A stretch of 64,000 nt of DNA from a virus (IMGVR_UViG_3300047678_000160:1-64000), one strand, 5' to 3'. Numbered from the stretch's first letter, positions 25,542 through 35,891 are shown. Program-made: numbers and translations. Notes: generated by a model from the sequence alone, not told the origin.

Positions 25542-26360
25542 ATGGAAATTCCTATTACAAAACCGGCTCAAACATTGGTAGCCTCCGACGCCCCTGTAAA
25601 GGCGTCGTTTCCAACAGAACAGATTGACCTTCCTTCGGACGGACATTTTTACTCAGAAGGTTCCCCATTATCATCTGGCCGCATTGAATTGAAGTATATG
25701 ACGGCAAAGGAAGAAGATATTTTAACAAGTCAAAACTTGATTAAAAAGGGAGTTGTTCTCGATGAATTGTTGAAGGCATTGATTGTAAATCCATTAATCA
25801 AATTGGACGATATTCTTATTGGAGATAAGAACGCAATTTTTGTGGCAGCTCGTAGATTGGCTTATGGAAACAGCTATCCGGTCAAAATAAAATGTGAAGA
25901 GTGTGGAGAAGATAGTGAAGTTCAAATCGACCTATCCACCCTAACAAATAAAGAATTTGATTTCACTAAATATTCAAAGGGACAGAATCAGTTTGATTTC
26001 CAACTTCCTTTCTCCAAGAGAAACGTTGTTTATAAGCTTCTAACTCACCGTGATGAACAAGCAATTGATGCTGAATTAAAGGCAATTTCAAAAATCAATA
26101 AGGGACTTGGTTCTACACCTGAAATGACAACTCGTTTAAAATACATGTTGTTATCTGTCGATGGTAAGGATGATAGAGGCTTCATTAAGAAATTTGTTGA
26201 TACTGAACTAACTTCAAGAGATTCTCTTGAGCTTCGTAATCACATCAAGGGAAATAACCCTGACATGGACATGACATTTGATTTCGTGTGTCCAAAGTGC
26301 GGTCACCCCGCAAGGATGGCAATGCCATTGGGTGTTGATTTCTTTTGGCCTTCAAAGTGA
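25542..26360 (+). CDS. Baseplate hub protein, T4 gp26-like
   Basis: A 272-residue protein with IDLPSDGHFYSEGSPLSSG near 28-46 and YMTAKEEDILTSQNLIKKGV near 52-71, followed by LIGDKNAIFVAARRLAYG. These are hallmarks of the gp26-type hub family of T4-like phages. A CEECG pair (about 117) and CPKCG (about 251) suggest a zinc site. It acts in baseplate hub assembly. A T4-like small protein gene follows, overlapping its 3' end. Confidence 0.75.
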   Translation: MEIPITKPAQTLVASDAPVKASFPTEQIDLPSDGHFYSEGSPLSSGRIELKYMTAKEEDILTSQNLIKKGVVLDELLKALIVNPLIKLDDILIGDKNAIFVAARRLAYGNSYPVKIKCEECGEDSEVQIDLSTLTNKEFDFTKYSKGQNQFDFQLPFSKRNVVYKLLTHRDEQAIDAELKAISKINKGLGSTPEMTTRLKYMLLSVDGKDDRGFIKKFVDTELTSRDSLELRNHIKGNNPDMDMTFDFVCPKCGHPARMAMPLGVDFFWPSK

Positions 26361-26577
26361 TTATAGGATAGCGTTACACGAAGAGATATTCAATCTCTGT
26401 TATTATGGAAATGGTGGCTTTACACAATCAGAAGTGTATGCCTTGCCTGTTCATCAAAGAAGATTCTATTTGAGAAAACTGATGGCTGTTAAGGAGGGAG
26501 AGGCTAAGCAAAATGAAGCCGCTTCCAAACAGAACAGTAATTCTCCATCGATAGTTCGTGGACCCGGCAGAAAATAA
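26332..26577 (+). CDS. Small baseplate-assembly-like protein downstream of gp26, start uncertain
   Basis: The frame contains a conserved-looking core (LHEEIFNLCYYGNGGFTQSE and VYALPVHQRRFYLRKL) and a Ser/Gln-rich tail. No ATG precedes the core, so initiation must be at GTG 26332, TTG 26335 or a non-standard codon inside the gp26-like gene. Similar small proteins follow gp26 homologues in many T4-like phages. About 81 residues if GTG is used. Confidence 0.5.
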   Translation: MLISFGLQSDYRIALHEEIFNLCYYGNGGFTQSEVYALPVHQRRFYLRKLMAVKEGEAKQNEAASKQNSNSPSIVRGPGRK

Positions 26578-26587
26578 GGCCTAAACG

Positions 26588-26596
26588 ATATTTATA
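26588..26596 (+). promoter_or_regulatory. ATATTTATA promoter-like element (tape measure)
   Basis: 24 nt before ATG 26621. Confidence 0.55.
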
Positions 26597-26620
26597 TTTG
26601 CACCGATATAAATCGTATAT

Positions 26621-29203
26621 ATGGCTGATAAAAGCGACCAATTTGAACCACCAGACTTCTCAAGAATTCTATCCTCTCAGTTAAATGAGGCAGTTGGAGA
26701 TGCGTTGGGCACGTTTTCTACCGATTTAGCCAAGAAAATTACCAACGTTGCTAAGAACTTCGGTGCCAAGCTTGGTGATTCAGCACGAACCGTTGAAGAG
26801 GATATTGCCAATCGTAGTCAATACCACGCAATGAGGTTTGCTGATTCTTTGTTCAAATGGATTAATAAGATTCCAGGTGGAGACATTTTATATTCTGCTT
26901 TGGGTATTGGCAGTATCAAAAAGCAAATGACCGACAATCTGCAACCTCATATTCAAAGATTTTTAAAGGGGGGCTCTACAAGCGTTCTCGAATTTGCTAA
27001 AATATCAACCAGAGTTTTGGGAGGAATTGGCAAAGTTGTAATGAATGTTTTAAAGAGTCCGATTTTTTGGATATCGACCGTCAAAAGATTTGTTGAAATG
27101 GCCGTCGAAAGATTTGTTGAGTTGGATGCTGCGGCAGGAGAATTCAGAAAAGTAACAGGATTGATAATTCCGCAGATGCAGTCAATTGCTTTTTCTGCTC
27201 GTAAAATAAATGTAGAACTGTCATCTTATGGAGTCACATTAAAGGACGCGTATGACTCAGCGGTTGCTCTCGTTACAGTATTTCAAACAGCACAATTGGT
27301 CACTACTTCAATGATGAGAAGTATAGCTCAAATGTCCAATAATTTGGGCACCGCGGTCGAAGATTCTGCTAGACTGTTTCAATTATTTACAGGTTTGTCA
27401 AAACAAACTGGAGCAGTGGTAGATAATTTGATTGGTTCAACAGTGGCCTTTGCTAATTTGGCTGGAGTTCCTGTTTCTCAAGTTTTTAAAGATATTGCTG
27501 GTGCTTCATCTGAAACTTTGATTTTCTTGGGTAAATCACCTATTCAGTTGATGAGAACTACTGTTGAGGCTCGTCGTTTGGGAACAACCATTGAATCCAT
27601 GTCTAAATCAGCTAGAGGATTCTTGAACTTTCAAGATTCCATCAATTCTGAAATGGAAGCGTCTGCTTTGTTAGGTAAATCGGTCAATTTTCAATTGTCT
27701 CGTCAATTGGCGTTTGAAGGAGATATTGAAGGTTCAAGAAAAGCGGCGTTGAAACAGATAAAGGAAATTGGAGACTTTTCTAAGTTAAACGTATATCAAC
27801 AAGAAGCACTGTCCAAAGCCTCTGGTATGGAGGTTGGCGAAATCATCAAGATGACAGCACAAGAAAAGATGTTGGCTGCGGTTCGAGCTTCTGGAAATAA
27901 AAAGGACATTGAAGCTCTAAATGCTTATGAGAAAGCAAATCAAAAGCTAAGAAAGGGAGATGGACAAGATTTAGCTACACAAGGTAAGAAATTGATAGCA
28001 GACAGAAACCGCCAGACCCAAATGGAAAATCTTGGAAATGCTTTGAAATCCATATGGACGAGTTTATCAGATGCTCTTGAACCAATTGTTGCTATTTTAA
28101 TTCCGGTTATCATTTCTTTAGCAAAGGGAATGGCCGTTGTATTTCAAATTGTTGGAAAGATTATATCCGCCATCGTCCATCCTATTTATTCGATTAGAGA
28201 TGGAATGAATGGAATTGAAGATTCGGCAGCCAGAGCTATATTGGTTTTATCACTATTTTCATCTCCTATTTCAGCGGCTGTAAAAGCTATTTCTCTTTTT
28301 GCTGGAAGAATTTCCGTAGTGGCTATGACTTCCAAATCATTGATGACAATAGTTGGTAAAATATTCACCGTTATAGATAAATTGCTGACACCTGTTAAAA
28401 TGTTTGTGTCGTTGATTAAAAATCTATTCTCCGTATTTTCTACAGTTGCTGGTAAAATTTCTTTTATTGGAAAAATATTGGCTCCGATTTCCAAAGTGTT
28501 TGGATTTATATTTGGAACGGGATTAAAATTTGTAGGCATATTTGTAAAAGCAATTCCTATCATTGGATGGATTGTTACCGGAATCCAACTTATTTATTCT
28601 CTTTGGAAGAACTTTTCAGCCTTAATGGATTCCAGCGAATGGGCCAATGGAAGTATTGGAGATAAAATCGTTCTCGGACTACAAGCCGTTGGAGGAGCTT
28701 TATATGATGTTTTGGTCGCTCCATTTGTCGCTGTATGGAATTGGTTAAAATCCACATTCTTTGGTAATTCTCCATCTGAGTTGGGTCTTTCAATAGTCAA
28801 GGGTATTTCCTCTGTTGGTGATATGATTTTTGGCTTTATGACCTCTCCATTTACAAGAGCTTGGGAATTTGTAAAAAAACTACCATTGGTAGGAAAATTA
28901 TTTGGAGCCGCTGGGGATGCTGCTTCTAAGATGGGCGGAGAAATCTCAGCCAAAGTTGAGGCAGCTACATCGACGGTTGTTGAAATAAAGAATCTCGATG
29001 AGTTGAAACAAGTCATTGACCAATTGACTGCAGCGGTAGTTAAGTTGGGTTCATCACCTACAGCTGTCATAAGCAAGTCTGGAAACAGCGGTAACGATGC
29101 ACTTGCTGTTAAAGTGGATGAACTTATCAACCTTCTAAAGAATGGAGCAATTGGAGTTTATTTGGATGGCCGTTTGGTATCAAAAACACTGGCAAATTCT
29201 TAA
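26621..29203 (+). CDS. Tail tape measure protein
   Basis: An 860-residue protein with the expected pattern: long helical N-terminal half (1-490), then several hydrophobic segments between about 485 and 680 (for example PIVAILIPVIISLAKGMAVV), and a C-terminal coiled coil ending in an IGVYLDGRLVSKTLANS element common in phage tail tape proteins. It sets tail length and is extruded during DNA injection. Position between the hub protein and baseplate genes supports this. It has no peptidoglycan hydrolase motif that I can see. Confidence 0.8.
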   Translation: MADKSDQFEPPDFSRILSSQLNEAVGDALGTFSTDLAKKITNVAKNFGAKLGDSARTVEEDIANRSQYHAMRFADSLFKWINKIPGGDILYSALGIGSIKKQMTDNLQPHIQRFLKGGSTSVLEFAKISTRVLGGIGKVVMNVLKSPIFWISTVKRFVEMAVERFVELDAAAGEFRKVTGLIIPQMQSIAFSARKINVELSSYGVTLKDAYDSAVALVTVFQTAQLVTTSMMRSIAQMSNNLGTAVEDSARLFQLFTGLSKQTGAVVDNLIGSTVAFANLAGVPVSQVFKDIAGASSETLIFLGKSPIQLMRTTVEARRLGTTIESMSKSARGFLNFQDSINSEMEASALLGKSVNFQLSRQLAFEGDIEGSRKAALKQIKEIGDFSKLNVYQQEALSKASGMEVGEIIKMTAQEKMLAAVRASGNKKDIEALNAYEKANQKLRKGDGQDLATQGKKLIADRNRQTQMENLGNALKSIWTSLSDALEPIVAILIPVIISLAKGMAVVFQIVGKIISAIVHPIYSIRDGMNGIEDSAARAILVLSLFSSPISAAVKAISLFAGRISVVAMTSKSLMTIVGKIFTVIDKLLTPVKMFVSLIKNLFSVFSTVAGKISFIGKILAPISKVFGFIFGTGLKFVGIFVKAIPIIGWIVTGIQLIYSLWKNFSALMDSSEWANGSIGDKIVLGLQAVGGALYDVLVAPFVAVWNWLKSTFFGNSPSELGLSIVKGISSVGDMIFGFMTSPFTRAWEFVKKLPLVGKLFGAAGDAASKMGGEISAKVEAATSTVVEIKNLDELKQVIDQLTAAVVKLGSSPTAVISKSGNSGNDALAVKVDELINLLKNGAIGVYLDGRLVSKTLANS

Positions 29204-29215
29204 TCTTTTGTATAT

Positions 29216-31420
29216 ATGATTCCTACATCAAATTCTCAAATAAATGGATTGGTTCCTATTCGTCGTATGACGGTAGAAGACAACATTTCTTTGGACAAGA
29301 GATTCAACGAAGCTTCAAAAACTCTTTATTCGAAGTTCTCTCCTTACGATTCATCGAAGGGCGGACCTTCTCTTGGTTCAAAACAGCCGTATGTTTGGAC
29401 GGGCTTAAATGACTCCAATTTCAAGAAGTATATTAAGCAGTATGATAATACTACTTTTCCAGAAGGTTCGACGGTCCATGATGCCATTCGTATCACCAAA
29501 TTTATGGGAAGTGGAACGGGAATTATTTTCTCAGGAATTCAATTTTCTTTACAAGGCCAAAACGCTTTCAATGAAACTCGCGTATGGAATCCTCTCAGCA
29601 TCTTAAAATCTACAGTTCGTAAAGGTTTGTTTGGTTTGGCTGATAGGCCAACTCGACATATAGAATCGTCCGGCGGAGGTTTGTTTAGCACAATTCTTGA
29701 TGGATTCTTGAGCACCGTTGGTATTCAAAGTAAGGCAATTCTCACAAAATCAGCTCCAAGTGGAACGGCGACAAAGGGATTGGAAGCTCTTTCAATCGAA
29801 GCAAAAAGCGGAGGCGGATGGGCGGCTAAGGGTTTGACAAGATACGAAACTTCCGTAAGCGGTCGTGAAAGATTTGTTCAAAAGTTTCCTTCAAATGGAA
29901 CCAACAAAAGCGGTCAAAAAACCGTATCCAGTTTTCTCGGAGCAATTGGAAAGTCTATTATTTCTAAGGTGGCTGGTGGACTGTTGAACACCAAAGGAAA
30001 TACAGCTGATTGGGAATACAAAGTAGAATATTCCAATACGGCTGATGTTTATGAAGGATTCAGGCTCGACCGTGGCGGATTGATGAAGTATAAGGTCAAG
30101 GGAGCCGAATATACAGTAATCGAAATTCACAAGTATGCTCCTGCAATTGACAAGACTACATGGTATTTTGGTCCGGATAGATTTGCTGGTGATGTTTCTT
30201 CTCAACTAGAAGAAATGACAGCAAAGCTCCAATCGGAGTCATTTGACGTAACAGTAAATGTTGATGGTAAAAAATTGGGCCTCCCACCACAACAAGGTGG
30301 ATTGGTCACAAAGACTGCGACAGATAAAATCCTGGGAGATACAACTTTAAACAGAATCAATAATGCGGTTATTACTTGGAATCTGTTAAATGAATCATAC
30401 ACAAAAATTGATAAAAAGTTTTATACAAACGGATATAAGACGTATAGACAGTTGAGAGACTCACTACCATTTGAATACGAAAACAGTCTTGATAAAAATC
30501 AAAAACTCCAAAGTAGCAAGGGAAAGAAATTTGGTGGAGCAAATCAAGCCGATGAATATAACAAGTTAAAGCCAATTCGTTCTGAGGGTGTTCCTGATGA
30601 ATTGAAGGACGAAGCACATGTTGGTTCTAGGGATTCAATCTATTTTTACTTCTTTGATTTGGTCAATAGTGTTTACATACCATTTAGGGCAACCATAACC
30701 GGCCTCAACGAAAACACAAGCGTCGATTGGGAAGACTTTCAATACATTGGTAGGTCGGATAAACTCTACATGTATAAAGGGTTCACCCGTGAAATCAACT
30801 TTGCCTTCACGGTTTATGCCAATAGCGTATCGGAGCTGGAGCCGATGTGGAGCCGCATTAATTATCTTTCAGGATTAACTCGCCCAGCAAAATATACAAA
30901 CGACAATGTTAAAGACGGAATGGGACAGTTCATGTATCCTCCACTTGTTACATTTAGAATTGGCGATTTATTCGTAGACCAACCAGCCGTTATCAGAAGT
31001 TTTGGTATGACTGTTCCTGATGATGCTCCGTGGGAGCTGTCGAACAGTGGAATGGTTTATAGTTACAACAACGGAAAAATAACAGCTAAGTCTGGAACAA
31101 ACGTCGCACAACTTCCAATGAAAGTCGATTTGACTCTATCTATGGCTTTGTTAGAAAAAGAACGTTCACAAACACAAGGATTGAGATATTTTGATAGAAA
31201 CATGAAAGGCTTTGGAAACGGAGCTCCAGAGCCATCTGCCAATGAAAAAGATAAACCTCGAAGAGAAGCCGAATACGCTGCTTTGAAGAATTCATTTGCC
31301 TCACCCACACCAGTAACCGCTACACCAACGGGATTATCTAATATTGACTTTTCTTCAAATAAAGATGAGATTGCAGCTACAAATGCTTCTTTACTAGATT
31401 CATTTGCTCCAAGAGGATAA
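29216..31420 (+). CDS. Large baseplate / tail-tube-initiation protein
   Basis: A 734-residue protein. The C-terminal third has structural-protein features: FYFFDLVNSVYIPFRATITG, NTSVDWEDFQYIGRSDKLY, and MYPPLVTFRIGDLFVDQPAVI followed by VPDDAPWELSN. Such segments occur in baseplate/tube-cap proteins of large myophages (gp48/gp54-like by position). The N-terminal half contains Gly/Ser-rich loops. It is 12 nt after the tape measure gene and 3 nt before the LysM-like gene. Baseplate assignment is fair; the exact T4 counterpart is uncertain. Confidence 0.6.
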   Translation: MIPTSNSQINGLVPIRRMTVEDNISLDKRFNEASKTLYSKFSPYDSSKGGPSLGSKQPYVWTGLNDSNFKKYIKQYDNTTFPEGSTVHDAIRITKFMGSGTGIIFSGIQFSLQGQNAFNETRVWNPLSILKSTVRKGLFGLADRPTRHIESSGGGLFSTILDGFLSTVGIQSKAILTKSAPSGTATKGLEALSIEAKSGGGWAAKGLTRYETSVSGRERFVQKFPSNGTNKSGQKTVSSFLGAIGKSIISKVAGGLLNTKGNTADWEYKVEYSNTADVYEGFRLDRGGLMKYKVKGAEYTVIEIHKYAPAIDKTTWYFGPDRFAGDVSSQLEEMTAKLQSESFDVTVNVDGKKLGLPPQQGGLVTKTATDKILGDTTLNRINNAVITWNLLNESYTKIDKKFYTNGYKTYRQLRDSLPFEYENSLDKNQKLQSSKGKKFGGANQADEYNKLKPIRSEGVPDELKDEAHVGSRDSIYFYFFDLVNSVYIPFRATITGLNENTSVDWEDFQYIGRSDKLYMYKGFTREINFAFTVYANSVSELEPMWSRINYLSGLTRPAKYTNDNVKDGMGQFMYPPLVTFRIGDLFVDQPAVIRSFGMTVPDDAPWELSNSGMVYSYNNGKITAKSGTNVAQLPMKVDLTLSMALLEKERSQTQGLRYFDRNMKGFGNGAPEPSANEKDKPRREAEYAALKNSFASPTPVTATPTGLSNIDFSSNKDEIAATNASLLDSFAPRG

Positions 31421-31423
31421 TTT

Positions 31424-31720
31424 ATGAATCGCTATCAATCAAATCCAATCAATAATCGTTTCGATGGTAAGAGAGTTATGACCACAACAACATATCCTCC
31501 AATACCAATTTCAAGCACCGACATTTATATCATTGCTAACGCGGGCGATTATCTCGATTCATTGGCATTGAAATATTATTCAGACACTTCATATTGGTGG
31601 ATAATCGCTCAGGCAAATGGATTGAAAGCAACTTTAAAAGCTCCAGTTGGTATGCAATTGAGAATCCCTCTCGACGTTCAATCCATTCTTTCCCGATTTA
31701 ATTCAATAAACAGCGTATAA
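31424..31720 (+). CDS. Baseplate wedge protein, gp53/LysM-like
   Basis: A 98-residue protein. Residues 35-86 form a LysM-like unit: IANAGDYLDSLALKYYSDTS, YWWIIAQANGLK, and a closing MQLRIPLD. This single-LysM arrangement is characteristic of gp53-type wedge subunits, which close the baseplate ring. Neighbours on both sides are baseplate genes. Confidence 0.8.
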   Translation: MNRYQSNPINNRFDGKRVMTTTTYPPIPISSTDIYIIANAGDYLDSLALKYYSDTSYWWIIAQANGLKATLKAPVGMQLRIPLDVQSILSRFNSINSV

Positions 31721-31721
31721 A

Positions 31722-34082
31722 ATGGCTGACGCATTAAAGTTTACACCTTGGGGATTGAAGCCAGTCTCTCCTTACATTGAGAAGGAGTTAAAGACTAGAG
31801 CGGCATCTTACGGTATGTCAATTCCTCCTGGCGGAGAATATGATTCCTCCAAAGCAAACGGACCAAAAACAGCTTGGATTCGTGTGTGTTCAAATGCCGT
31901 TGTTCCAAAGGATAGAAGCAAGATGTTTTCTACCAACAGAACAAGCAATGTTGATTGTTTTCAGGGATTTGTTTTGGATGTCGTCGATGGATTTAAAGAC
32001 ACATACGGACTTGGAGATGGCAAAGAAACCATTCTCGGAAGAACTCCCGATGGTAAGGGGAAACACGTTCTGTATAATGGTGAGGGTTCTACATTCCCTC
32101 ACAGACCAAGTCCGGGTGTAACATCTATAGAAGGTGAATTTTACGGTGCTGGCGCGGGATTCAATGGACTTTGTAGAAAAGTAACTATTCATTGGAGAGC
32201 AAACTCTCTCGACCAATTGAATTATCTTTTACCATATTTCTTGAGTCCACAAGTGTCTGTCGTAATTGAATGGGGTTGGAACCATTATAATGAGCCCGGC
32301 TCACTCATTGATTTAACAGATTTGGGCGTTTGTGCTGATTCGGAAAAGGGTATTGAGGGTAGCGGTCTAAGAGGATTGTTTACCAACAGTCAGTTAATCT
32401 ATAAAAGAATCGAAAAATCTCAAGGAAATTACGATTGTCACATTGGTAAAATATTTGATTATTCAATCACGTTGAATTCTCAGGGTGGGTTTGATTGCAC
32501 GACCGTTGTTGTTAATGCTGCCTTTTTGGCCGAAGGAATGTCTACGTTAAACCAAACTATCAAATCTTCATCTACTGGAAAATTGTTAATGAATTTTAAT
32601 GAGTTCATTGGAAAAGAATTCAACAACATTGGAAGAGCGTCAAAGAACATCACTGACCCTGAATTAAAAGCCATCTTGAGTCATCCTGAAATGGTGTTTT
32701 CGACTCGCCCTTATATTAAAAAGGGTGATGATGTTGAAGATGGAACTTGGATTCGCATGGAACTCTTGGTAATGATTTTGAACAAATATTTTTCAATAAC
32801 TTTACCATCCGAAGGAGATTCAAAAACTAAGATATTGGAACTCGACATTAAAGATGTTAAAATTTGTGCTCACCCATTTTTAAAATCCACCGATAGAGCT
32901 GTATTGGTTCCAAACGTGTTTGCTCCAAAGATATTTTCATTTGGAACTCAAGACCAAGCGACGAACAAGGGAACCACGATAGGAGAAGTTAAGTCTACTT
33001 TAGAAGGATTGGGAACACCATCCACAGTAAATACGGAATATCCAGATTTACTGTCCAAATTATCAAAAGAAGCTAAGCTTGGCCAATCCCAACTATCGTT
33101 GAGATTCGATGACTTGAATAAGATTATCAATCATCACGTTGGGAATGCCGACCACGCGTTTCCTCAATTACGTTCGGAAACGGATTGTGGAAAAGCTGGT
33201 TATTGGGGTTATTTAAAAGATTTGTATGTCTCGGTTAACTTGGTAAAAGAAGTAGTTGAATCCAATGATAATGCAGTTAAGATAATTGAAACCATTTTGA
33301 ACAGAATGTCATCAGCGTGTGCCAACATCTGGAAGTTCAGAATTGCTCCATTTGATACCGCACAAAATAACAAAATTACTGTTCACGATGAGAATTATTT
33401 TCAATTCAATACTTCTAAAGCTGCTGATACTCTGCCGGTGTTCAAAATTGGGTCAGTTCAATCTGCCCACTTTACAGAGATTGGAATGAACATTCAGATG
33501 AAACAAGAAATGGCTGCGCAGTCTATTCTTGGTCAGTCTGCTCACAACTACCGTTCTCCAAAAAACTCGAAGCCAGGAGAAACAGATACAAGTGTTGATG
33601 TTCAAAGTAGCTTATTTTTATACACTGATAGAATGTTTGATACTGGCCACATCGCTACTACACAACCTTCCAACAACGATATTGAATCAGAAAATAAAGA
33701 GGCCACATACAATCGTGGTTCTGTAAAGGACTTTTTAACGGTTAAGGAAAAAGGTATAACATATTTCTTGACAGAAAAAGACCCCGAATTGATGAAGTCT
33801 CTCGTCAAAACAAAGGTTTCTAGTGGAGTTGGTTCTACAGAAGCGACCTATCTTACTTCCCCAATTATGCCAGGAACAGAAATCACTCTTTCCACACAAG
33901 GTATCGGTGGATTTAGATTCTTGGATATGTTCACCCTCGAAGGAGTTCCTGAACCATATTCTCGCCGCCGAGCCGTATGGCAAATCGAATCGGTAAAAGG
34001 AATTGTAGAAAACAATTCGTGGAAGACGGTAATAACAGCCAAAGTCAGACCAATAACAATATTGGAGGATGTTAATCAATGA
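31722..34082 (+). CDS. Large baseplate structural protein
   Basis: A 786-residue protein, 1 nt after the gp53-like gene. Motifs include YFLSPQVSVVIEWGWNHYN, GKIFDYSITLNSQGGFDCTT and a C-terminal DMFTLEGVPEPYSRRRAVWQ element. The overall beta-rich character and the context imply a baseplate hub or wedge component. It cannot be matched to a T4 gene from sequence inspection. Confidence 0.6.
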   Translation: MADALKFTPWGLKPVSPYIEKELKTRAASYGMSIPPGGEYDSSKANGPKTAWIRVCSNAVVPKDRSKMFSTNRTSNVDCFQGFVLDVVDGFKDTYGLGDGKETILGRTPDGKGKHVLYNGEGSTFPHRPSPGVTSIEGEFYGAGAGFNGLCRKVTIHWRANSLDQLNYLLPYFLSPQVSVVIEWGWNHYNEPGSLIDLTDLGVCADSEKGIEGSGLRGLFTNSQLIYKRIEKSQGNYDCHIGKIFDYSITLNSQGGFDCTTVVVNAAFLAEGMSTLNQTIKSSSTGKLLMNFNEFIGKEFNNIGRASKNITDPELKAILSHPEMVFSTRPYIKKGDDVEDGTWIRMELLVMILNKYFSITLPSEGDSKTKILELDIKDVKICAHPFLKSTDRAVLVPNVFAPKIFSFGTQDQATNKGTTIGEVKSTLEGLGTPSTVNTEYPDLLSKLSKEAKLGQSQLSLRFDDLNKIINHHVGNADHAFPQLRSETDCGKAGYWGYLKDLYVSVNLVKEVVESNDNAVKIIETILNRMSSACANIWKFRIAPFDTAQNNKITVHDENYFQFNTSKAADTLPVFKIGSVQSAHFTEIGMNIQMKQEMAAQSILGQSAHNYRSPKNSKPGETDTSVDVQSSLFLYTDRMFDTGHIATTQPSNNDIESENKEATYNRGSVKDFLTVKEKGITYFLTEKDPELMKSLVKTKVSSGVGSTEATYLTSPIMPGTEITLSTQGIGGFRFLDMFTLEGVPEPYSRRRAVWQIESVKGIVENNSWKTVITAKVRPITILEDVNQ

Positions 34083-34468
34083 TTACAAACAACAATTTAA
34101 TCAAAGAATATGGTCAATTCAATATTTCTCTGAATAGAAATTCAGTGCCTCCTGTTTTTAAGCCGGCTCCGGTTGATGAAGATTACAAAAAAGGATATAT
34201 CGAAAGATATTTCATTGTTAAACATAGCGACAAGTCCGGCCATGAGATTGACCCAAGCGCTTCTGAGGATGTGGATACATTTATTTATTCCATTGTTAAA
34301 ATTGTTTGGAGAATCAAAGGTAAAAAACACTTTACTAAAGTTGGAACGGTGATTGAAGATTACGGAGTATCGGAACAAAATCTTAGTCAAATAAACAATG
34401 TAAAAATTGATACAGGAATTTCACTTTCCCCGTTTTTGAAAAATCCACTAGAATTCTGGAAAAGTTAA
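34079..34468 (+). CDS. Small virion-associated protein
   Basis: A 129-residue protein whose ATG overlaps the previous stop (ATGA). It has a proline-bearing N-terminus (NSVPPVFKPAPVDEDYKKG) followed by a compact beta-rich region. It closes the baseplate operon before a separate promoter. Probably structural; not recognised. Confidence 0.5.
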   Translation: MITNNNLIKEYGQFNISLNRNSVPPVFKPAPVDEDYKKGYIERYFIVKHSDKSGHEIDPSASEDVDTFIYSIVKIVWRIKGKKHFTKVGTVIEDYGVSEQNLSQINNVKIDTGISLSPFLKNPLEFWKS

Positions 34469-34472
34469 GAAG

Positions 34473-34500
34473 TTGACAACGAATCTATGAGTGTTATAGT
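34473..34500 (+). promoter_or_regulatory. Sigma70-like promoter TTGACA-N16-TATAGT
   Basis: Perfect -35 and near-perfect -10 ahead of the polymerase gene. The -10 ends 9 nt before the ATG, so the leader is at most a few nt. Confidence 0.7.
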
Positions 34501-34508
34501 CTCATGGT

Positions 34509-35882
34509 ATGGTTATTGTCGAAAATCAATCGGATTTCAACGAATTCTTATCTAAGTTACGCATTGATAACTGCGTTATAGATGTTGTTCTTTCGGATAC
34601 AAGAAAGCACGCGTTAAATAATAAACCGTCACTTATTATCACCATTTTTCCAAAGCAGGGCGACCTGTGGATAGTTCCAATCTCTCATAATGAAGGAGTT
34701 ACGATTCCAGAAGCATTGGTTAAAGTGAAAGAAAGTCTGAAAATGAGTCTTGGTAAAAAGTGCGTTTTTGACAAGAAAATGATGGTTGAGACTTTTGGCG
34801 GAGATGTTGGTTTTGTAGATTTAAATATTATCAAATATTTGGATACAGGCTCTTATGAGGCATTGGATGAAGTGACCAATAACGCTCAAAATTTCGTTAC
34901 AATAAATTTTAAAAGATTGAGTGAATTGAATCGAGCCGTTCCAATTTACAAACATTGTGAGATATTTCTTCAAAAATATTCACGATTTGTTATTCCTCCC
35001 AATGATGGTTCATTGGATTCAAGTTTTGAATTCATAAACAATGTTGCTCTAGCAAGATTTTCCGAACTGGAAGCGATTGGCATGGCCGTCGATGAAGAAA
35101 AATTCTTGCTTCAATTCGGTGAAGAACAACAATCCAACATAAAAAATGGGCTGGTGTTTACTCAATACAATTTATTTACTTCCACCGGACGCCCAAGTAA
35201 TCGATTTGGTGGAATCAACTTCGCAGCTTTGAACAAGAAAGATGGTTCTCGAACTCCATTTGTTTCACGTTATGGTGATGACGGTATGCTTATAATGGTC
35301 GATTATAGTGCCTTTCACCCGCGCCTCATTTCAAATCTAATTAATTATGATTTGGCATTGGATACGAATCCATACGAATATTTAGCTCGTTATTTCTTCA
35401 AAACAAACACTCCTAACAAAGAAGAAATTGCTTTGTCCAAGGGATACACTTTTCAACAGTTATACGGAACCATTCAAAAGCAATACGCTCACATTCCATA
35501 TTATAAAAAGGTTCAAGAATACATTGACCACCGATGGCGTTATTTTGAAGAGAATGGGTTCGTTGAAACGCCTGTTTATTTTAGAAAAATCAAAAGATGT
35601 CACATTGATGACCCGAGCCCAAACAAGCTTTTCAACTACATTTTACAGGCCTATGAAACGGAAGTTGGTGTATTAGCTTTAGGAAGGATTCTAGACCATT
35701 TAAAGAGTCGCTTGACTCAACCAGTTCTCTATACCTACGACAGTCTTTTATTCGATGCACATCGTTCAGATGGTCAGGAAACCATACGCCAAATTAGAGA
35801 TATTATGATTGATAATCAGTTTCCGGTGAAGATTTTTGCTGGAAAAGATTATAACGATATGCGGAAGATAGAAATCGACTGA
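34509..35882 (+). CDS. Family A DNA polymerase, palm/fingers part without exonuclease
   Basis: A 457-residue protein. Elements typical of Pol I: TSTGRPSNRFGGINFAALN (224-242), motif A as MVDYSAFHPRLISNL (263-277), motif B-like KGYTFQQLYGTI (311-322) and motif C as LYTYDSLLFD (407-416), where the usual HD is replaced by YD. The N-terminal 200 residues show no clear DEDD 3'-5' exonuclease motifs. It is about half the size of a complete Pol I, suggesting a split polymerase with exonuclease encoded elsewhere or absent. Confidence 0.75.
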   Translation: MVIVENQSDFNEFLSKLRIDNCVIDVVLSDTRKHALNNKPSLIITIFPKQGDLWIVPISHNEGVTIPEALVKVKESLKMSLGKKCVFDKKMMVETFGGDVGFVDLNIIKYLDTGSYEALDEVTNNAQNFVTINFKRLSELNRAVPIYKHCEIFLQKYSRFVIPPNDGSLDSSFEFINNVALARFSELEAIGMAVDEEKFLLQFGEEQQSNIKNGLVFTQYNLFTSTGRPSNRFGGINFAALNKKDGSRTPFVSRYGDDGMLIMVDYSAFHPRLISNLINYDLALDTNPYEYLARYFFKTNTPNKEEIALSKGYTFQQLYGTIQKQYAHIPYYKKVQEYIDHRWRYFEENGFVETPVYFRKIKRCHIDDPSPNKLFNYILQAYETEVGVLALGRILDHLKSRLTQPVLYTYDSLLFDAHRSDGQETIRQIRDIMIDNQFPVKIFAGKDYNDMRKIEID

Positions 35883-35891
35883 TATTTATAG
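35882..35891 (+). promoter_or_regulatory. ATATTTATAG promoter-like element
   Basis: Begins at the last base of the polymerase stop and lies 48 nt before ATG 35940. Confidence 0.5.
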
